Counted from the stretch's first letter, positions 26,303 to 35,148 are shown. The stretch: 64,000 nucleotides of DNA from Paraburkholderia sartisoli (GCF_900107685.1 NZ_FNRQ01000004.1:390573-454572), one strand, 5' to 3'. Numbers and translations are program-made. The notes: a model not told the origin generated them from the letters alone.

Positions 26303-27694
26303 GTGAAGAAGCTTTCGAATTGCATGCGTGCCGCAGCGCTCGGCGTCGGCCTCATGATGGGCGGCGCCGCGCTCTCCCAGACGCAGAACAGCGTTTCGCC
26401 GGACGAAGCGCGCGCCATCGCGAAGGACGCGTTCATCTACGCGTATCCGATGCTTTTCAACTACAAGACACTGTACGAGCAGGTTGTCGATCCGGCCTCG
26501 AAGTCGTACGTCGGCGGTTTCGGCCGGTTCCGGAATTACTCGCAGCCCTATGGCCCCGAGAACAAGGAAATCGTCACGCCGAACAACGACACGCCCTATT
26601 CGTGGGCATGGCTCGACCTGCGTCGCGAGCCATGGGTGCTGACCGTGCCCGAGGTGCCGGACAACCGCTACTACGTGTTCCAGTGGATCGATCTCTTCAC
26701 GTACAACTTCGCGTATGTCGGATCACGCACCACCGGTAACGGCGCGGGCCATTACCTGTTCGCCGGCCCGAACTGGAAAGGCAAAACGCCTGAGGGAATC
26801 GACAAGGTGTTCCGTTCCGAAACCGACCTCGTCGTCACGCTCGGGCGCACCGCGCTCAACGGCCCGGCCGATGTGAAGAACGTGCAGGCCGTCCAGAAAG
26901 GCTACAAGCTGACGCCGCTGTCCGCGTTCGAACACACCGCGCCGCCGCCGGCCGTGCCAAAGCCAGACTTCCCGAAATGGGATGAGGCGAAGGCGACATC
27001 GATCGATTTCATCGCGTACCTGAATTTCCTGCTGACGTTCACGCAGCCGCCGGCGCCGTCCGAAACGGAACTGCTTGCGCGCTTCGCGAAGATCGGCATC
27101 GCGCCGGGCAAGCCGTTCAATGCGGCGGCGTTGCCGGCCGATACGCGCGCGGCGATCGAAGCCGGCGTCGCCGATGGCAAGGCGGCGCTCGCCGACGCGG
27201 AGAAGCACACCACCAGCTCGTTCAATCTCTTCGGTTCGCGCGAGGCGCTCAAGGACGACTACACGACACGGGCCGTCGCGGCGGCAATGGGTATCTACGG
27301 CAACACGAAGGAAGAGGCCGTCTACGTCGGCACGCGTGTGGATGGCGACCATCAGCAACTGGTCGGGTCACAGCCGTACGTGCTTCATTTCGACAAAAAG
27401 GATCTGCCGCCGGCGAAGTTCTTCTGGTCGATGACGATGTACGACCTGCCGGCGCGCCATCTTGTACCCAATCCGATCAAGCGGTATTCGATTGGCGACC
27501 GCACCCAGGGCCTGAAGTACAACGCCGACGGCTCGCTCGACATCTACGTCCAGCACGCTTCGCCCGGTGCCGGAAAAGAAGCCAACTGGCTGCCTGCGCC
27601 GCCGGGCCCTTATACCATGATCATGCGCATTTACGGCCCTGGGCAGGCCGTGCTCGACGGCGCCTGGAAATTTCCCGAGCCGAAAAAAGAATGA
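26303..27694 (+). CDS. DUF1254/DUF1214 domain-containing exported protein
   Basis: From a GTG at 26303, with AAGG about 8 bases upstream, the product has 463 residues. A signal peptide (cleavage after about ALS-Q) is followed by DUF1254 (about 35-170; note NNDTPYSWAWLDLR and YYVFQWIDLFTYNF) and by the C-terminal DUF1214 (about 340-460; FFWSMTMYD, LKYNADGSLDIYVQ, and the closing Pro-rich PAPPGPYTMIMRIY). Both domains are common in exported bacterial proteins of unknown function, with no established activity. Three members lie in this window, two of them at 56.3-59.3 kb. A GTG at 26294 in the same frame is less well placed. Confidence 0.88.
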   Translation: MKKLSNCMRAAALGVGLMMGGAALSQTQNSVSPDEARAIAKDAFIYAYPMLFNYKTLYEQVVDPASKSYVGGFGRFRNYSQPYGPENKEIVTPNNDTPYSWAWLDLRREPWVLTVPEVPDNRYYVFQWIDLFTYNFAYVGSRTTGNGAGHYLFAGPNWKGKTPEGIDKVFRSETDLVVTLGRTALNGPADVKNVQAVQKGYKLTPLSAFEHTAPPPAVPKPDFPKWDEAKATSIDFIAYLNFLLTFTQPPAPSETELLARFAKIGIAPGKPFNAAALPADTRAAIEAGVADGKAALADAEKHTTSSFNLFGSREALKDDYTTRAVAAAMGIYGNTKEEAVYVGTRVDGDHQQLVGSQPYVLHFDKKDLPPAKFFWSMTMYDLPARHLVPNPIKRYSIGDRTQGLKYNADGSLDIYVQHASPGAGKEANWLPAPPGPYTMIMRIYGPGQAVLDGAWKFPEPKKE

Positions 27695-27805
27695 TGCCAG
27701 CTGGACGGCCTGCCGGGTCTTTCGCGAAGGGCCCGTATGCAGGATCGCAACGATACAGTTCGGTCCCGGGGCGAACACGGAAAAGTTACAGGGAGTAAAA
27801 CCAGG

Positions 27806-28789
27806 ATGAAAAATATCATTCAATATTTCGGGCACCCGATGCGCGACGCACGACGCGCCGGCATCAACGTCACCCTGGCCGCTGGGATCGCGGGCCTGAG
27901 CTTCGCACAGCTGGCCCACGCGACGGAAGGCGGTATCGGCCGGCCGATCACCGGCATGCAGGTGATGCCCTACGCCGGCGTGGTGCCGCCCACGTCGGAC
28001 TGGATCGTGTCGCTTTCGACGATCTACTACCAGGGCTCGCTCGGCGCGAGCAAGACGCTGCCGGTTGCCGGCACGATCACAGCGGGTCTGAACTACCAGG
28101 TCGTGTACAGCATCGCGAATGCGGTCAAGACGTGGGGCATCACCGCGGGCGGGTGGAATTTCGCTTCGTCGTTCGGCGTGCCGGTGCAGTATACGAACGC
28201 GTCGTCGTTTCACGGCATTCTGCCTGACGACCACGCCACCCAGTTTGCCGACATCTTCTTCACGCCGGTCGTGGCGGGCTATCACCTGACGAAGACCGAC
28301 CACGTCGCATTGAGCGTCCAGATCTACGCGCCGACGGGCGCCTACAACCCGAACCGTCTCGCGAACGCCGGCCAGAACACGTGGACGTTCACGCCAACCA
28401 TCTCGTACACGAAGCTCTTCCCCGCACAGGGAATCGAGCTGTCGGCGAACTACGGCGTCGAGTTCTACACAACCAACAGCGCCACCAGTTACCACAACGC
28501 ACCGCTCAGCGTGCTCGACCTGCTCGCGCTCAAGCGCTTCAAGGGCGGCTGGGGCGTCGGCGTGGTCGGCGGCTGGATCCAGCAGCTTGGCGACGACACC
28601 GGCGGCCTCGCCAACCTGACGGATGGTGCGCGCGGCCATGCGCTCGGTATCGGTCCGATCGTGACGTGGTCCGGCGCGATCGACAAGACGCCCGTCTCGG
28701 CGTCGCTGCGCTGGGTCAATGAATTCGAAGTGCAGGCGCGCCCGAAGGGCAACGCGGTCCTGCTTTCCGTCAGCGCAACATTCCAGTAG
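27806..28789 (+). CDS. MetA-like outer-membrane transporter protein
   Basis: The 327-residue product has an N-terminal signal (about residues 1-39, ending AHA) followed by beta-strand-rich sequence that ends in LLSVSATFQ. It resembles proteins of the phenol-degradation MetA/SphA-type family, thought to form outer-membrane channels for hydrophobic compounds. The ATG at 27806 has GGGAG 10 bases upstream; the frame opens at 27737. It lies between the DUF1254 and DUF2092 genes and is probably in the same transcript. The transported compound is unknown. Confidence 0.78.
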   Translation: MKNIIQYFGHPMRDARRAGINVTLAAGIAGLSFAQLAHATEGGIGRPITGMQVMPYAGVVPPTSDWIVSLSTIYYQGSLGASKTLPVAGTITAGLNYQVVYSIANAVKTWGITAGGWNFASSFGVPVQYTNASSFHGILPDDHATQFADIFFTPVVAGYHLTKTDHVALSVQIYAPTGAYNPNRLANAGQNTWTFTPTISYTKLFPAQGIELSANYGVEFYTTNSATSYHNAPLSVLDLLALKRFKGGWGVGVVGGWIQQLGDDTGGLANLTDGARGHALGIGPIVTWSGAIDKTPVSASLRWVNEFEVQARPKGNAVLLSVSATFQ

Positions 28790-28798
28790 GAGTGCGGC

Positions 28799-29665
28799 AT
28801 GCGTAATCGTCACCTGCCGGCTGCGGCCGGCCTGGGGTTTCGCATCCCATCGCTGCCATCCCTGAGCGCGCTGGGCATCGTCGCCTGCCTGGCGGCGGCC
28901 GTACCAGGCGCGTCAGCGCGCGCCCAGACGGCCGACGCACCAGCGGACGCGGCCTCGTCTACAGTCGTTGCGGCGCCCGCCGAACGCCAGCCCGAGGCGC
29001 TCGGCGCGTTGACAAAGATGGGAGACTATCTGCGTTCGCTCGCCCGTTTCGAGGTCGACGCGACAAGCGCAACCGACGCCGTGCTCGACAACGGCCAGAC
29101 GGTCAGCTTCGCGCATCGCACCGAACTGAAGGTCCAGCGGCCGAACCGGCTGCGCGCCGACGTCACCGGCAGTCGCGGTCCGCGAGGCCTCGTGTATGAC
29201 GGCGCGACGTTCACGATCTTCAATACAAACAAACGCTATTACTCGAAGAATCCGGCGCCCGATTCGATCGACGGACTCGTACGCGAACTCTCGACCACAT
29301 ATGGCATCGAGACGCCGCTCGCGGATCTCTTCTACTGGGGCAACGGCAAGGTCGACGACACCGCGCTGACCTCGGCGCTCTTCATTGGGCTCGAACGGAT
29401 CGACTCGCGCTGGTGCAATCATTACGCGTACCGGCAGGACGGCGCGGACTGGGAGTTGTGGCTTCAGACAGGTTCTCGTCCGCTGCCCTGCCGGATGATC
29501 ATTACCGATACGACACAGCCCGCGCGACCGCGTCACGCCGTGACGTATCACTGGACGCTCAATCCTTCGTTTTCCTCTTCGACGTTCATCTACCGGCCGC
29601 CAGCGGACGCCCGGGCGATCACACTGCGGCCTGCCCCGCAAGCGCCGCTCGAGGAGAGCGAATGA
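28799..29665 (+). CDS. DUF2092 domain-containing exported protein
   Basis: The 288-residue product has a signal region (about 1-43, ending SARA) and a DUF2092 domain (about 66-270). That domain has the curved beta-sheet look of lipoprotein-carrier proteins such as LolA and LolB: an early helix (ALTKMGDYLRSLARFEVDA), TELKVQRPNRLRADVTG, and YDGATFTIFNTNKRYYS. Family function is unknown, but a periplasmic carrier of lipid-like material is a reasonable structural guess. It starts 9 bases after the previous gene, and its stop overlaps the next start as ATGA. Confidence 0.85.
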   Translation: MRNRHLPAAAGLGFRIPSLPSLSALGIVACLAAAVPGASARAQTADAPADAASSTVVAAPAERQPEALGALTKMGDYLRSLARFEVDATSATDAVLDNGQTVSFAHRTELKVQRPNRLRADVTGSRGPRGLVYDGATFTIFNTNKRYYSKNPAPDSIDGLVRELSTTYGIETPLADLFYWGNGKVDDTALTSALFIGLERIDSRWCNHYAYRQDGADWELWLQTGSRPLPCRMIITDTTQPARPRHAVTYHWTLNPSFSSSTFIYRPPADARAITLRPAPQAPLEESE

Positions 29666-30366
29666 TGAAACGCACACAACGACTCGTGGCAGCCGGTCTT
29701 GCCGGCGTGCTCGCCGCTTCGTCATCCGGTGTTTACGCATTCCGCTTCGCCGGCGGTGCGCGAACCAGCATTCATTCGATGTCGCATGGCGGTCAGGGCT
29801 TTCAGGGTGGTGGTTTTCATGGTGGTGAAGGTGCTGGTGGTTTTCATGGCGGGCCACCGCCAGGGCCGGGGCCGCAGCCACATCCGCCGGGACCCGGACC
29901 GGGGCCCCAGCCGCATCCACCGGGGCCTGGACCGGGGCCCCAGCCGCATCCACCGGGGCCTGGACCTGGACCGCAGCCGCATCCTCCCGGACCTGGGCCT
30001 GGACCCGAACCACACCCGCCGGGACCGCCGCCCGGGCCACCACCGGGTCCCGGACCGCATCCGCCAGGGCCACCGCCCGGACCACCCCCGGGCCCAGGCC
30101 CCGGACCGCATCCGCCGGGACCACCGCCTCCTCCACCCCCGCCGCCGGGCTGGTGGGGTGGCGGCTGGTACGTGGATCCAGTCGCCGCGGCCGTGACGGT
30201 CGGCGTCACAGCGGCCGTGATCGGCGCCGCGTATGCGTCGTTGCCGCCGGGCTGTACGAGCGTCGTCGTAGGTGGCGTCGCGTATCAGCATTGCGGTCCG
30301 ACCTGGTATCAACCGCAATACGTCGGCACGCAGGTCGAGTACATCGTCGTCGCGCCGCCTCGCTAA
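29662..30366 (+). CDS. exported Pro/Gly/His-rich repeat protein
   Basis: The 234-residue product has a signal peptide (about 1-26), a Gly/His-rich section (40-64), then tandem copies of an 11-residue unit, roughly GPGPQPHPPGP, in residues 65-120, degenerating into longer Pro/Gly/His copies up to 162. The C-terminal 70 residues hold a hydrophobic Gly/Ala helix (PVAAAVTVGVTAAVIGAAYA) and a conserved-looking end with CTSVVVGGVAYQHCGPTWYQPQY. The repeats suggest an extended polyproline rod, possibly crossing the periplasm, with His residues that could bind metal. The start overlaps the DUF2092 stop by four bases, so translation is coupled. The repeat number may vary between strains. Confidence 0.85.
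   Translation: MMKRTQRLVAAGLAGVLAASSSGVYAFRFAGGARTSIHSMSHGGQGFQGGGFHGGEGAGGFHGGPPPGPGPQPHPPGPGPGPQPHPPGPGPGPQPHPPGPGPGPQPHPPGPGPGPEPHPPGPPPGPPPGPGPHPPGPPPGPPPGPGPGPHPPGPPPPPPPPPGWWGGGWYVDPVAAAVTVGVTAAVIGAAYASLPPGCTSVVVGGVAYQHCGPTWYQPQYVGTQVEYIVVAPPR
29868..30035 (+). repeat. 33-base tandem coding repeat
   Basis: The DNA for the 11-residue unit is repeated about five times in tandem. Copies at about 29905 and 29938 share 30 identical bases (CCCCAGCCGCATCCACCGGG and the bases after it), while the outer copies have drifted at third codon positions. Near-identity of central copies suggests recent unequal exchange or slippage. Confidence 0.85.
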
Positions 30367-30437
30367 GGCGCGGCGTGCCGGCGTAACCGGTCACGCGGAA
30401 GACTGTCCGGATCATTCCACTGCGCCCCGGCGCGAAG

Positions 30438-31613
30438 GTGAGACGATTGGCGATTGCACGCGGGAATCCGAATCACCGATATGCCCGCAGGCTTTACGGC
30501 CTGCTTGGCTGCGTCGCGGTCATGGCGCTCTGCGCTTCGCAGGCACGTGCGGACGGCCGCTTCACCGATCCAGCCGACGGTGCGTTCGACCTGAGCGACA
30601 TGCTGCTTTCGCACAAGGGCGTGTTGCCGGTGCCGACGCTGATCACCGAACCCGCCGTGGGCTACGGCCTCGGGCTCGGCCTGCTGTACTTCACGATGCC
30701 GAAACACGAAACGAACGCCGATCCAGACGCCCCGCCCAGTCCCCACGCCGCCGCGCCGCCGAACATCACCGGCGTCGGCGGCTTTGCAACCGGCACACAT
30801 AGCTGGGGGGTGGGCCTGATGCACTTCCACACCTGGGACGACGACCGCATCCGTTATATGGGCGTCATCGGCAAGGTCAACCTGCATCTGAACTTTTATG
30901 GCCCGGAGGGTCTGGCGCACGCCTATCAGCTCGACGGGATCGCGCTCGTCCAGCAACTGCTGTTTCGCATCGGCGATTCGCACTGGTACGTTGGCCCGCG
31001 CTACACGTTCTTCGATTCGCATACGCGCTTCGGTCCGGTGCTGCCCAACGGGCTCGGCAATTTCGAGAGCGAGCAGCGGGTCGGCAAAGGCAGCGTCGTC
31101 GTCGACTATGACACGCGCGACAACATGTTCTTTCCGGCCACGGGTACGTATGCCGAGTTCGAAGCCGCCATCGCGCGTGGAGGACTCGGCAGTTCGACGG
31201 ACTTTCAGATGGAGACCGCGAAGGCCTACCGGTGGTTCACGCTGTCGCCCTCGTGGGTTCTCGGGCTGCGCGCGGACACCGGCTTTTCCCAGGGCGACAT
31301 CCCGTTTTTCGCGCAGCCCTACGTCTCGCTGCGCGGCGTGCCGGACGCGAAATATCAGGACCGCAACCAGCTCACCGGCGAAGTCGAAATCCGCTGGAAC
31401 GTGACGCCGCGCTGGTCCGTACTTGGGTTCGGCGGGCTCGGCAAGGCGTACGGGAACCAGCATTCGATTTCGGATGCGCCCCTGGCATACGGCTTTGGCA
31501 CCGGTTTTCGCTATCTGATCGCACGCAAGCTGGGACTCTCGATGGGTATCGACGTCGCGCGCGGGCCAGGCCAGAACGCTTTCTATGTGCAGGTCGGCAG
31601 TGCGTGGCGCTGA
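30438..31613 (+). CDS. BamA/TamA family outer-membrane protein
   Basis: The 391-residue product has a signal peptide (about 1-39, ending ARA) and a C-terminal barrel of the surface antigen D15 type. Typical signs are TRDNMFFPATGTYAEFEA, YVSLRGVPDAKYQDRNQ (the conserved RG motif of the lid loop), and a C-terminal ending in VQVGSAWR. At this length it has only the barrel and no POTRA repeats, so it is not BamA itself. Proteins of this short type may insert or export lipids or proteins; the real role is unknown. The start is GTG at 30438. It is 71 bases after the repeat-protein gene. Confidence 0.85.
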   Translation: MRRLAIARGNPNHRYARRLYGLLGCVAVMALCASQARADGRFTDPADGAFDLSDMLLSHKGVLPVPTLITEPAVGYGLGLGLLYFTMPKHETNADPDAPPSPHAAAPPNITGVGGFATGTHSWGVGLMHFHTWDDDRIRYMGVIGKVNLHLNFYGPEGLAHAYQLDGIALVQQLLFRIGDSHWYVGPRYTFFDSHTRFGPVLPNGLGNFESEQRVGKGSVVVDYDTRDNMFFPATGTYAEFEAAIARGGLGSSTDFQMETAKAYRWFTLSPSWVLGLRADTGFSQGDIPFFAQPYVSLRGVPDAKYQDRNQLTGEVEIRWNVTPRWSVLGFGGLGKAYGNQHSISDAPLAYGFGTGFRYLIARKLGLSMGIDVARGPGQNAFYVQVGSAWR

Positions 31614-31691
31614 GCATGCCCACGTATTTCACCCGTGCCTGCCCGCACCTTTTTCCCAGCAACACAACGAAGTAACGCAAAAGGAGTAATC

Positions 31692-32300
31692 ATGAAGTCA
31701 TCCCTGAAAACCGGCCCGAAACGCACGTCGGCGATCAAGGCAGTCATGCTGTTGTCGGTGGCGCTGGCCTGGCCGGCGTTCGCGCAGAACGCCAGTTCAG
31801 CCGATGGACAGAAAGCCGTTGGCGCCGCCGCGCTCGTACACGTTCAGGCAACCGTCATCGGCATCGACGCCGTGACGAACAGCGTCACGCTGCGCGGACC
31901 GCGCGGCAACGCGGCGGTGGTCGACGTCGACCCGCAGGTCGGCGACGTGAAGAAGCTGCAGCTCGGCGACAAGGTCGACATCGCGTACAGGAACGCGATC
32001 CTGCTGGCCGTCGACAAGGAGAAGTCGGGCGGCATCCGTGAACGCGTCGAGACGCGCGCGGCGATTCCGGCTTCGGATGGCATCGTGGCATCGGCGCGTC
32101 GCGTCGAAGTGCTGGCGACCGTGCAGAAGATCGATCACAAGAAGCGTCTCGTGACGCTGCGCGGCCCGAATCGCACGGAAGTGCTCGAAGCGGCACCGGA
32201 CGTCTCGATCGACAAGCTGAAAGTGGGCGATATGGTGCATGCGGTGTTCGTGTCGGCTACCGCGGCCCAAGTCACGCGTGAAGGCAACGTGGTGAAGTAA
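31692..32300 (+). CDS. exported protein with two copies of a beta-rich domain
   Basis: The 202-residue product has a signal peptide (about 1-31, ending AFA) and two similar halves: residues 49-102 and 138-190. Both contain ATV..ID.....VTLRGP, then a hydrophobic strand, a Pro-Val or Pro-Asp turn and KL..GD.V, which looks like a small beta-barrel (SH3- or OB-like) repeated twice. Function is unknown. AAGGAGT lies just before the ATG at 31692. It is the last gene of the envelope cluster, followed by a hairpin. Confidence 0.8.
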   Translation: MKSSLKTGPKRTSAIKAVMLLSVALAWPAFAQNASSADGQKAVGAAALVHVQATVIGIDAVTNSVTLRGPRGNAAVVDVDPQVGDVKKLQLGDKVDIAYRNAILLAVDKEKSGGIRERVETRAAIPASDGIVASARRVEVLATVQKIDHKKRLVTLRGPNRTEVLEAAPDVSIDKLKVGDMVHAVFVSATAAQVTREGNVVK

Positions 32301-32346
32301 GTGCGAGGTCCGGCGCTTCGTCGCCGGATAGCAAACCGCCTGGAAA

Positions 32347-32367
32347 GGGGCGCGGCTCACGCGCCCC
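32347..32367 (+). terminator. possible terminator hairpin after the envelope cluster
   Basis: GGGGCGCG, a 5-base loop, then CGCGCCCC form a very stable stem about 47 bases after the last gene of the cluster. There is no T tract after it, so it may be a weak terminator or a 3' end that depends on Rho. Confidence 0.45.
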
Positions 32368-32429
32368 TCGCTTGATCGATATGCCTTATCGCGTCGCTGC
32401 TCGCCGATCCTGCAGCGATGCTCAACTAA

Positions 32430-32834
32430 TCAATCGGCCGCCCGGGCCATGGGTCGCGCGCGATTCTGCCAGCGCCCCGACGCCGGTGTTCCGGCCGACG
32501 CTCCCTGACCCCCAGGCTGCGGACGATGCATGCGCGCGATCACGGCTTCGCACATCGCGTCGCCGGTCTCGCCGTACAGATCGTGCATCGCACGCTGCAG
32601 CACGCCTGAATCGAACCATACCTTGAAGCGCCGATGGCACGTGCGGTAGTCCGGATAGCGCGTGGGCAACGCGGCCCACGCGGCGCCGCTGGCGAGCACC
32701 CATAGCACGCCGTTTAGCACCATGCGCGTGTTGCGCGTGGGTCGCCCGCGCGGATCCTTGCGGGCGCGAAACGCGATAAAGAGTCCTTCCACGCTGCTCC
32801 ATTGCGCGTCGGTGAGGTCGCGGTGCAGTGCCAT
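32430..32834 (-). pseudogene. truncated IS5-type transposase (DUF4096 domain)
   Basis: From the ATG at 32834 the 134-residue frame matches the N-terminal DUF4096 helix-turn-helix of IS5-group transposases (LTDAQWSSVEGLFI, RGRPTRNTRMVLNGVLWVL, GAAWAALPTRYPDYRTCHRRF). The frame stops where the first catalytic Asp of the DDE domain would be expected; ARMHRPQPGGQGA resembles the following linker. No terminal inverted repeats were seen. It is therefore a remnant, or a stand-alone DNA-binding protein derived from one; the intact start and long open frame leave the second possibility open. Confidence 0.75.
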
Positions 32835-32996
32835 CTGAACTCCGTATCTGAACAGTTCGGTCACAAGACTGGTAGCTTCACCAGCGTGACATCCGGCAAA
32901 CACGGTGACTGTGGTCTGGCACGCATTCCACCCCGCGATGTGCGGTCCGGCGAACATTCGCGCATGTACGCCGTCGCATGAAACGCGCCCCGCGGT

Positions 32997-33120
32997 TCAA
33001 TTCTTCAGTTTTAATATCGAGGGAAAGCGGATATCGAACGTCGCGCCGAGACCTTCGCGCGACTCGAAGTGAATCGCGCCATCCAGCACGCGGCACACTT
33101 CCTTGACGATCCAAAGGCGC
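32997..33120 (-). pseudogene. remnant of a sensor histidine kinase C-terminus
   Basis: Read on the minus strand, about 40 codons give LWIVKEVCRVLDGAIHFES followed by REGLGATFDIRFP. This is the end of a HATPase domain, with the G2-type Gly box and the final strand of a histidine kinase. The sequence before it in the same frame does not continue the domain, so this is a decayed fragment. Together with the transposase fragment it marks a site of past rearrangement. Confidence 0.55.
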
Positions 33121-33252
33121 GTGACGGTCCTGCTTGCGAGCCAGACATAAAACAGGAACCTCCGGCCGTGGACAACGCGAGCGGCTCCATCCGAACACAG
33201 AAAACGGCGGGAAAACACGCTGTGGCGGCCTACCAGGAATCAAGCCCAGGAA

Positions 33253-34320
33253 TCAGGCGCCCTCTTCGAGCACGAGCAGATTCTCGTGCGAGAAACCAAG
33301 CGCAACAGGCTGGCCGCGCTCCGGCAGCCTGCGATTCGGGTCGTTGAAGACATCGAGCGAAATGACAGCCTCCTGCACGCGCGCGCGAATCCGCACGACG
33401 GCCCCGAGGAAACTGACGTCCTCGACCGTCGCGGCGAGCGTGTTGCGGCCCGGCGCGGGCGCCTCCAGCACGATCGCTTCCGGCCGCAGGGCCAGCATGC
33501 GCTTCCTGCCGGCGTCGCCCGGCGCAAGCGTCTGGGTCGTGATCAACTCCTGGCCTTCGACGGCCATCCGGCCCGTCGTCGGGTCCACCACATGCCCGGT
33601 CAGAATGTTGAGCGTGCCGACAAACGAAGCCACGAAACGCGTGCGCGGATAGTTATAGATTTCCGACGGCGTGCCGACCTGTTCGACGCGCCCCTCGTTC
33701 ATCACGACGATCCGGTCGGAGATCGACAACGCCTCTTCCTGATCGTGCGTCACGAAAATCGACGTGATGCCGAGTTCGCGCTGCAGCATGCGAATGTCCT
33801 GGCGCAGCGAAATACGGATCTTCGCGTCGAGCGCCGACAGCGGTTCGTCGAGCAGCAGCACCTGCGGCTTGCCGGCAAGCGCGCGCGCCAGCGCGACGCG
33901 CTGCTGCTGTCCGCCCGACATCTGCCACGGGTAGCGGTCGCCGAGATGCGGCAGCTTGATCAGCGCCAGCATTTCATCGACACGCTTGCGGATTTCCGCG
34001 TCCGGCCGCCCGGCGACACGCAGCCCAAAACCGATGTTGCCCGCCACCGTCATGTTCGGAAACAGCGCATACGACTGGAACACCATGCCGACCTTGCGCT
34101 GGCGCGTGCGCAGATGCGTGACGTCGCGTCCATCGAGGCGGATCGTGCCGCGCGTCGGATTCTCGAAGCCCGCGATCATGCGCAGCACCGTCGTCTTGCC
34201 GCAACCCGACGGCCCGAGAAACGTGACGAATTCGCCGCGCTCGATCTTCATGTCGAAGTGATGCAGCGCGGTGTTCGATCCAAACGTCTTGTGCAGGTTT
34301 TCAATTTCAAGGAATGCCAT
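33253..34320 (-). CDS. ABC transporter ATP-binding protein (importer, with TOBE domain)
   Basis: The 355-residue ATPase powers the importer encoded upstream. It has the Walker A motif GPSGCGKTT (36-44), the signature MSGGQQQR, the Walker B LLLDEPLSALD, the switch His in VTHDQEEAL, and a C-terminal TOBE region (about 270-350), as in the polyamine, iron and sugar-phosphate importers of the PotA/UgpC type. The start at 34320 is preferred over 34335 because GAAGG is well spaced before it. It ends the operon that begins with the phosphodiesterase gene at 38281. Confidence 0.93.
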   Translation of the reverse strand: MAFLEIENLHKTFGSNTALHHFDMKIERGEFVTFLGPSGCGKTTVLRMIAGFENPTRGTIRLDGRDVTHLRTRQRKVGMVFQSYALFPNMTVAGNIGFGLRVAGRPDAEIRKRVDEMLALIKLPHLGDRYPWQMSGGQQQRVALARALAGKPQVLLLDEPLSALDAKIRISLRQDIRMLQRELGITSIFVTHDQEEALSISDRIVVMNEGRVEQVGTPSEIYNYPRTRFVASFVGTLNILTGHVVDPTTGRMAVEGQELITTQTLAPGDAGRKRMLALRPEAIVLEAPAPGRNTLAATVEDVSFLGAVVRIRARVQEAVISLDVFNDPNRRLPERGQPVALGFSHENLLVLEEGA

Positions 34321-34338
34321 GACGGGCGCCTTCATTCA

Positions 34339-35148
34339 TCAGGGTTTCTGTTCGGCGAGCGCAGGTGTACGACTCGTCTTGCGGGCGGAGCCAAACACCT
34401 GGATCAGGCCCATCGCGGCCCACGTAATCGCGAACGCAATGATCGCGAGCGCCGAAGGTTCATACGCGCGATTCGCGCCGACCAGCTGTAGATAGGGGCC
34501 AAACGCCGGCCGGTCGAGCAGGCTCGCGATCGTGAATTCGCCCATCACCACCGCGAACGTCAGGAACGCGCCCGACAGGATGCCCGAGCGGATATTCGGA
34601 AAGATCACCTTGAAGAGGATCGTCGGCCAGTTCGCGCCGAGACATTCGGCCGCTTCCGTCAGCGAGCGCACGTCGACCGCGCTCAAACCGGCGTCGACCG
34701 CGCGGTACATATACGGCAGCGAAAGCGTCACGTATCCGAAGACGAGCAGCAAATCGGTGGCGCGCTCGTTACCGGTGAGCGGCAAAAACGAACTGCTGTT
34801 GTACATGCGCAGGTAGCCGAACACGATCACGATCGCCGGAATCACGAGCGGCAGCAGCGTGATGAATTCGACGACCGGCCGCAGCTTCGGCAGACGCAAC
34901 CGGACCCAGTACGCCGTCGGTACCACGAGCAGGATGCCGACGACAATCGTCAGCAACGCCATCAGGATCGAGTACCCAAACGACGCCTGAAATTGCGTGT
35001 CGCCAAGCACCACCCTGTACGCTTCGAAGCTGTACACACCGCGCTTCATGCGCAGGCTGAACTCGAACGTCGCGATCAGCGGAATCAGGAAATACAGCGA
35101 ACCAGTGACGATGGCGATCCACGCCCCCGCACGTGACCGGGATTTCAT
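34339..35148 (-). CDS. ABC transporter permease
   Basis: The 269-residue permease has about six transmembrane helices and the cytoplasmic EAA-type loop EAAECLGANWPTILFKVIFP that docks on the ATPase. It overlaps the upstream permease gene by four bases (ATGA) and lies 18 bases before the ATPase gene. Substrate is set by the binding protein. The frame is open to 35466, but the coupled ATG at 35148 gives the normal family length. Confidence 0.93.
   Translation of the reverse strand: MKSRSRAGAWIAIVTGSLYFLIPLIATFEFSLRMKRGVYSFEAYRVVLGDTQFQASFGYSILMALLTIVVGILLVVPTAYWVRLRLPKLRPVVEFITLLPLVIPAIVIVFGYLRMYNSSSFLPLTGNERATDLLLVFGYVTLSLPYMYRAVDAGLSAVDVRSLTEAAECLGANWPTILFKVIFPNIRSGILSGAFLTFAVVMGEFTIASLLDRPAFGPYLQLVGANRAYEPSALAIIAFAITWAAMGLIQVFGSARKTSRTPALAEQKP

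Noticed and set aside
29868..30130. Regular repeats that could be taken for a CRISPR array
   Set aside because: The repeats are in frame, 33 bases long without unique spacers, and encode a Pro/Gly/His repeat protein.
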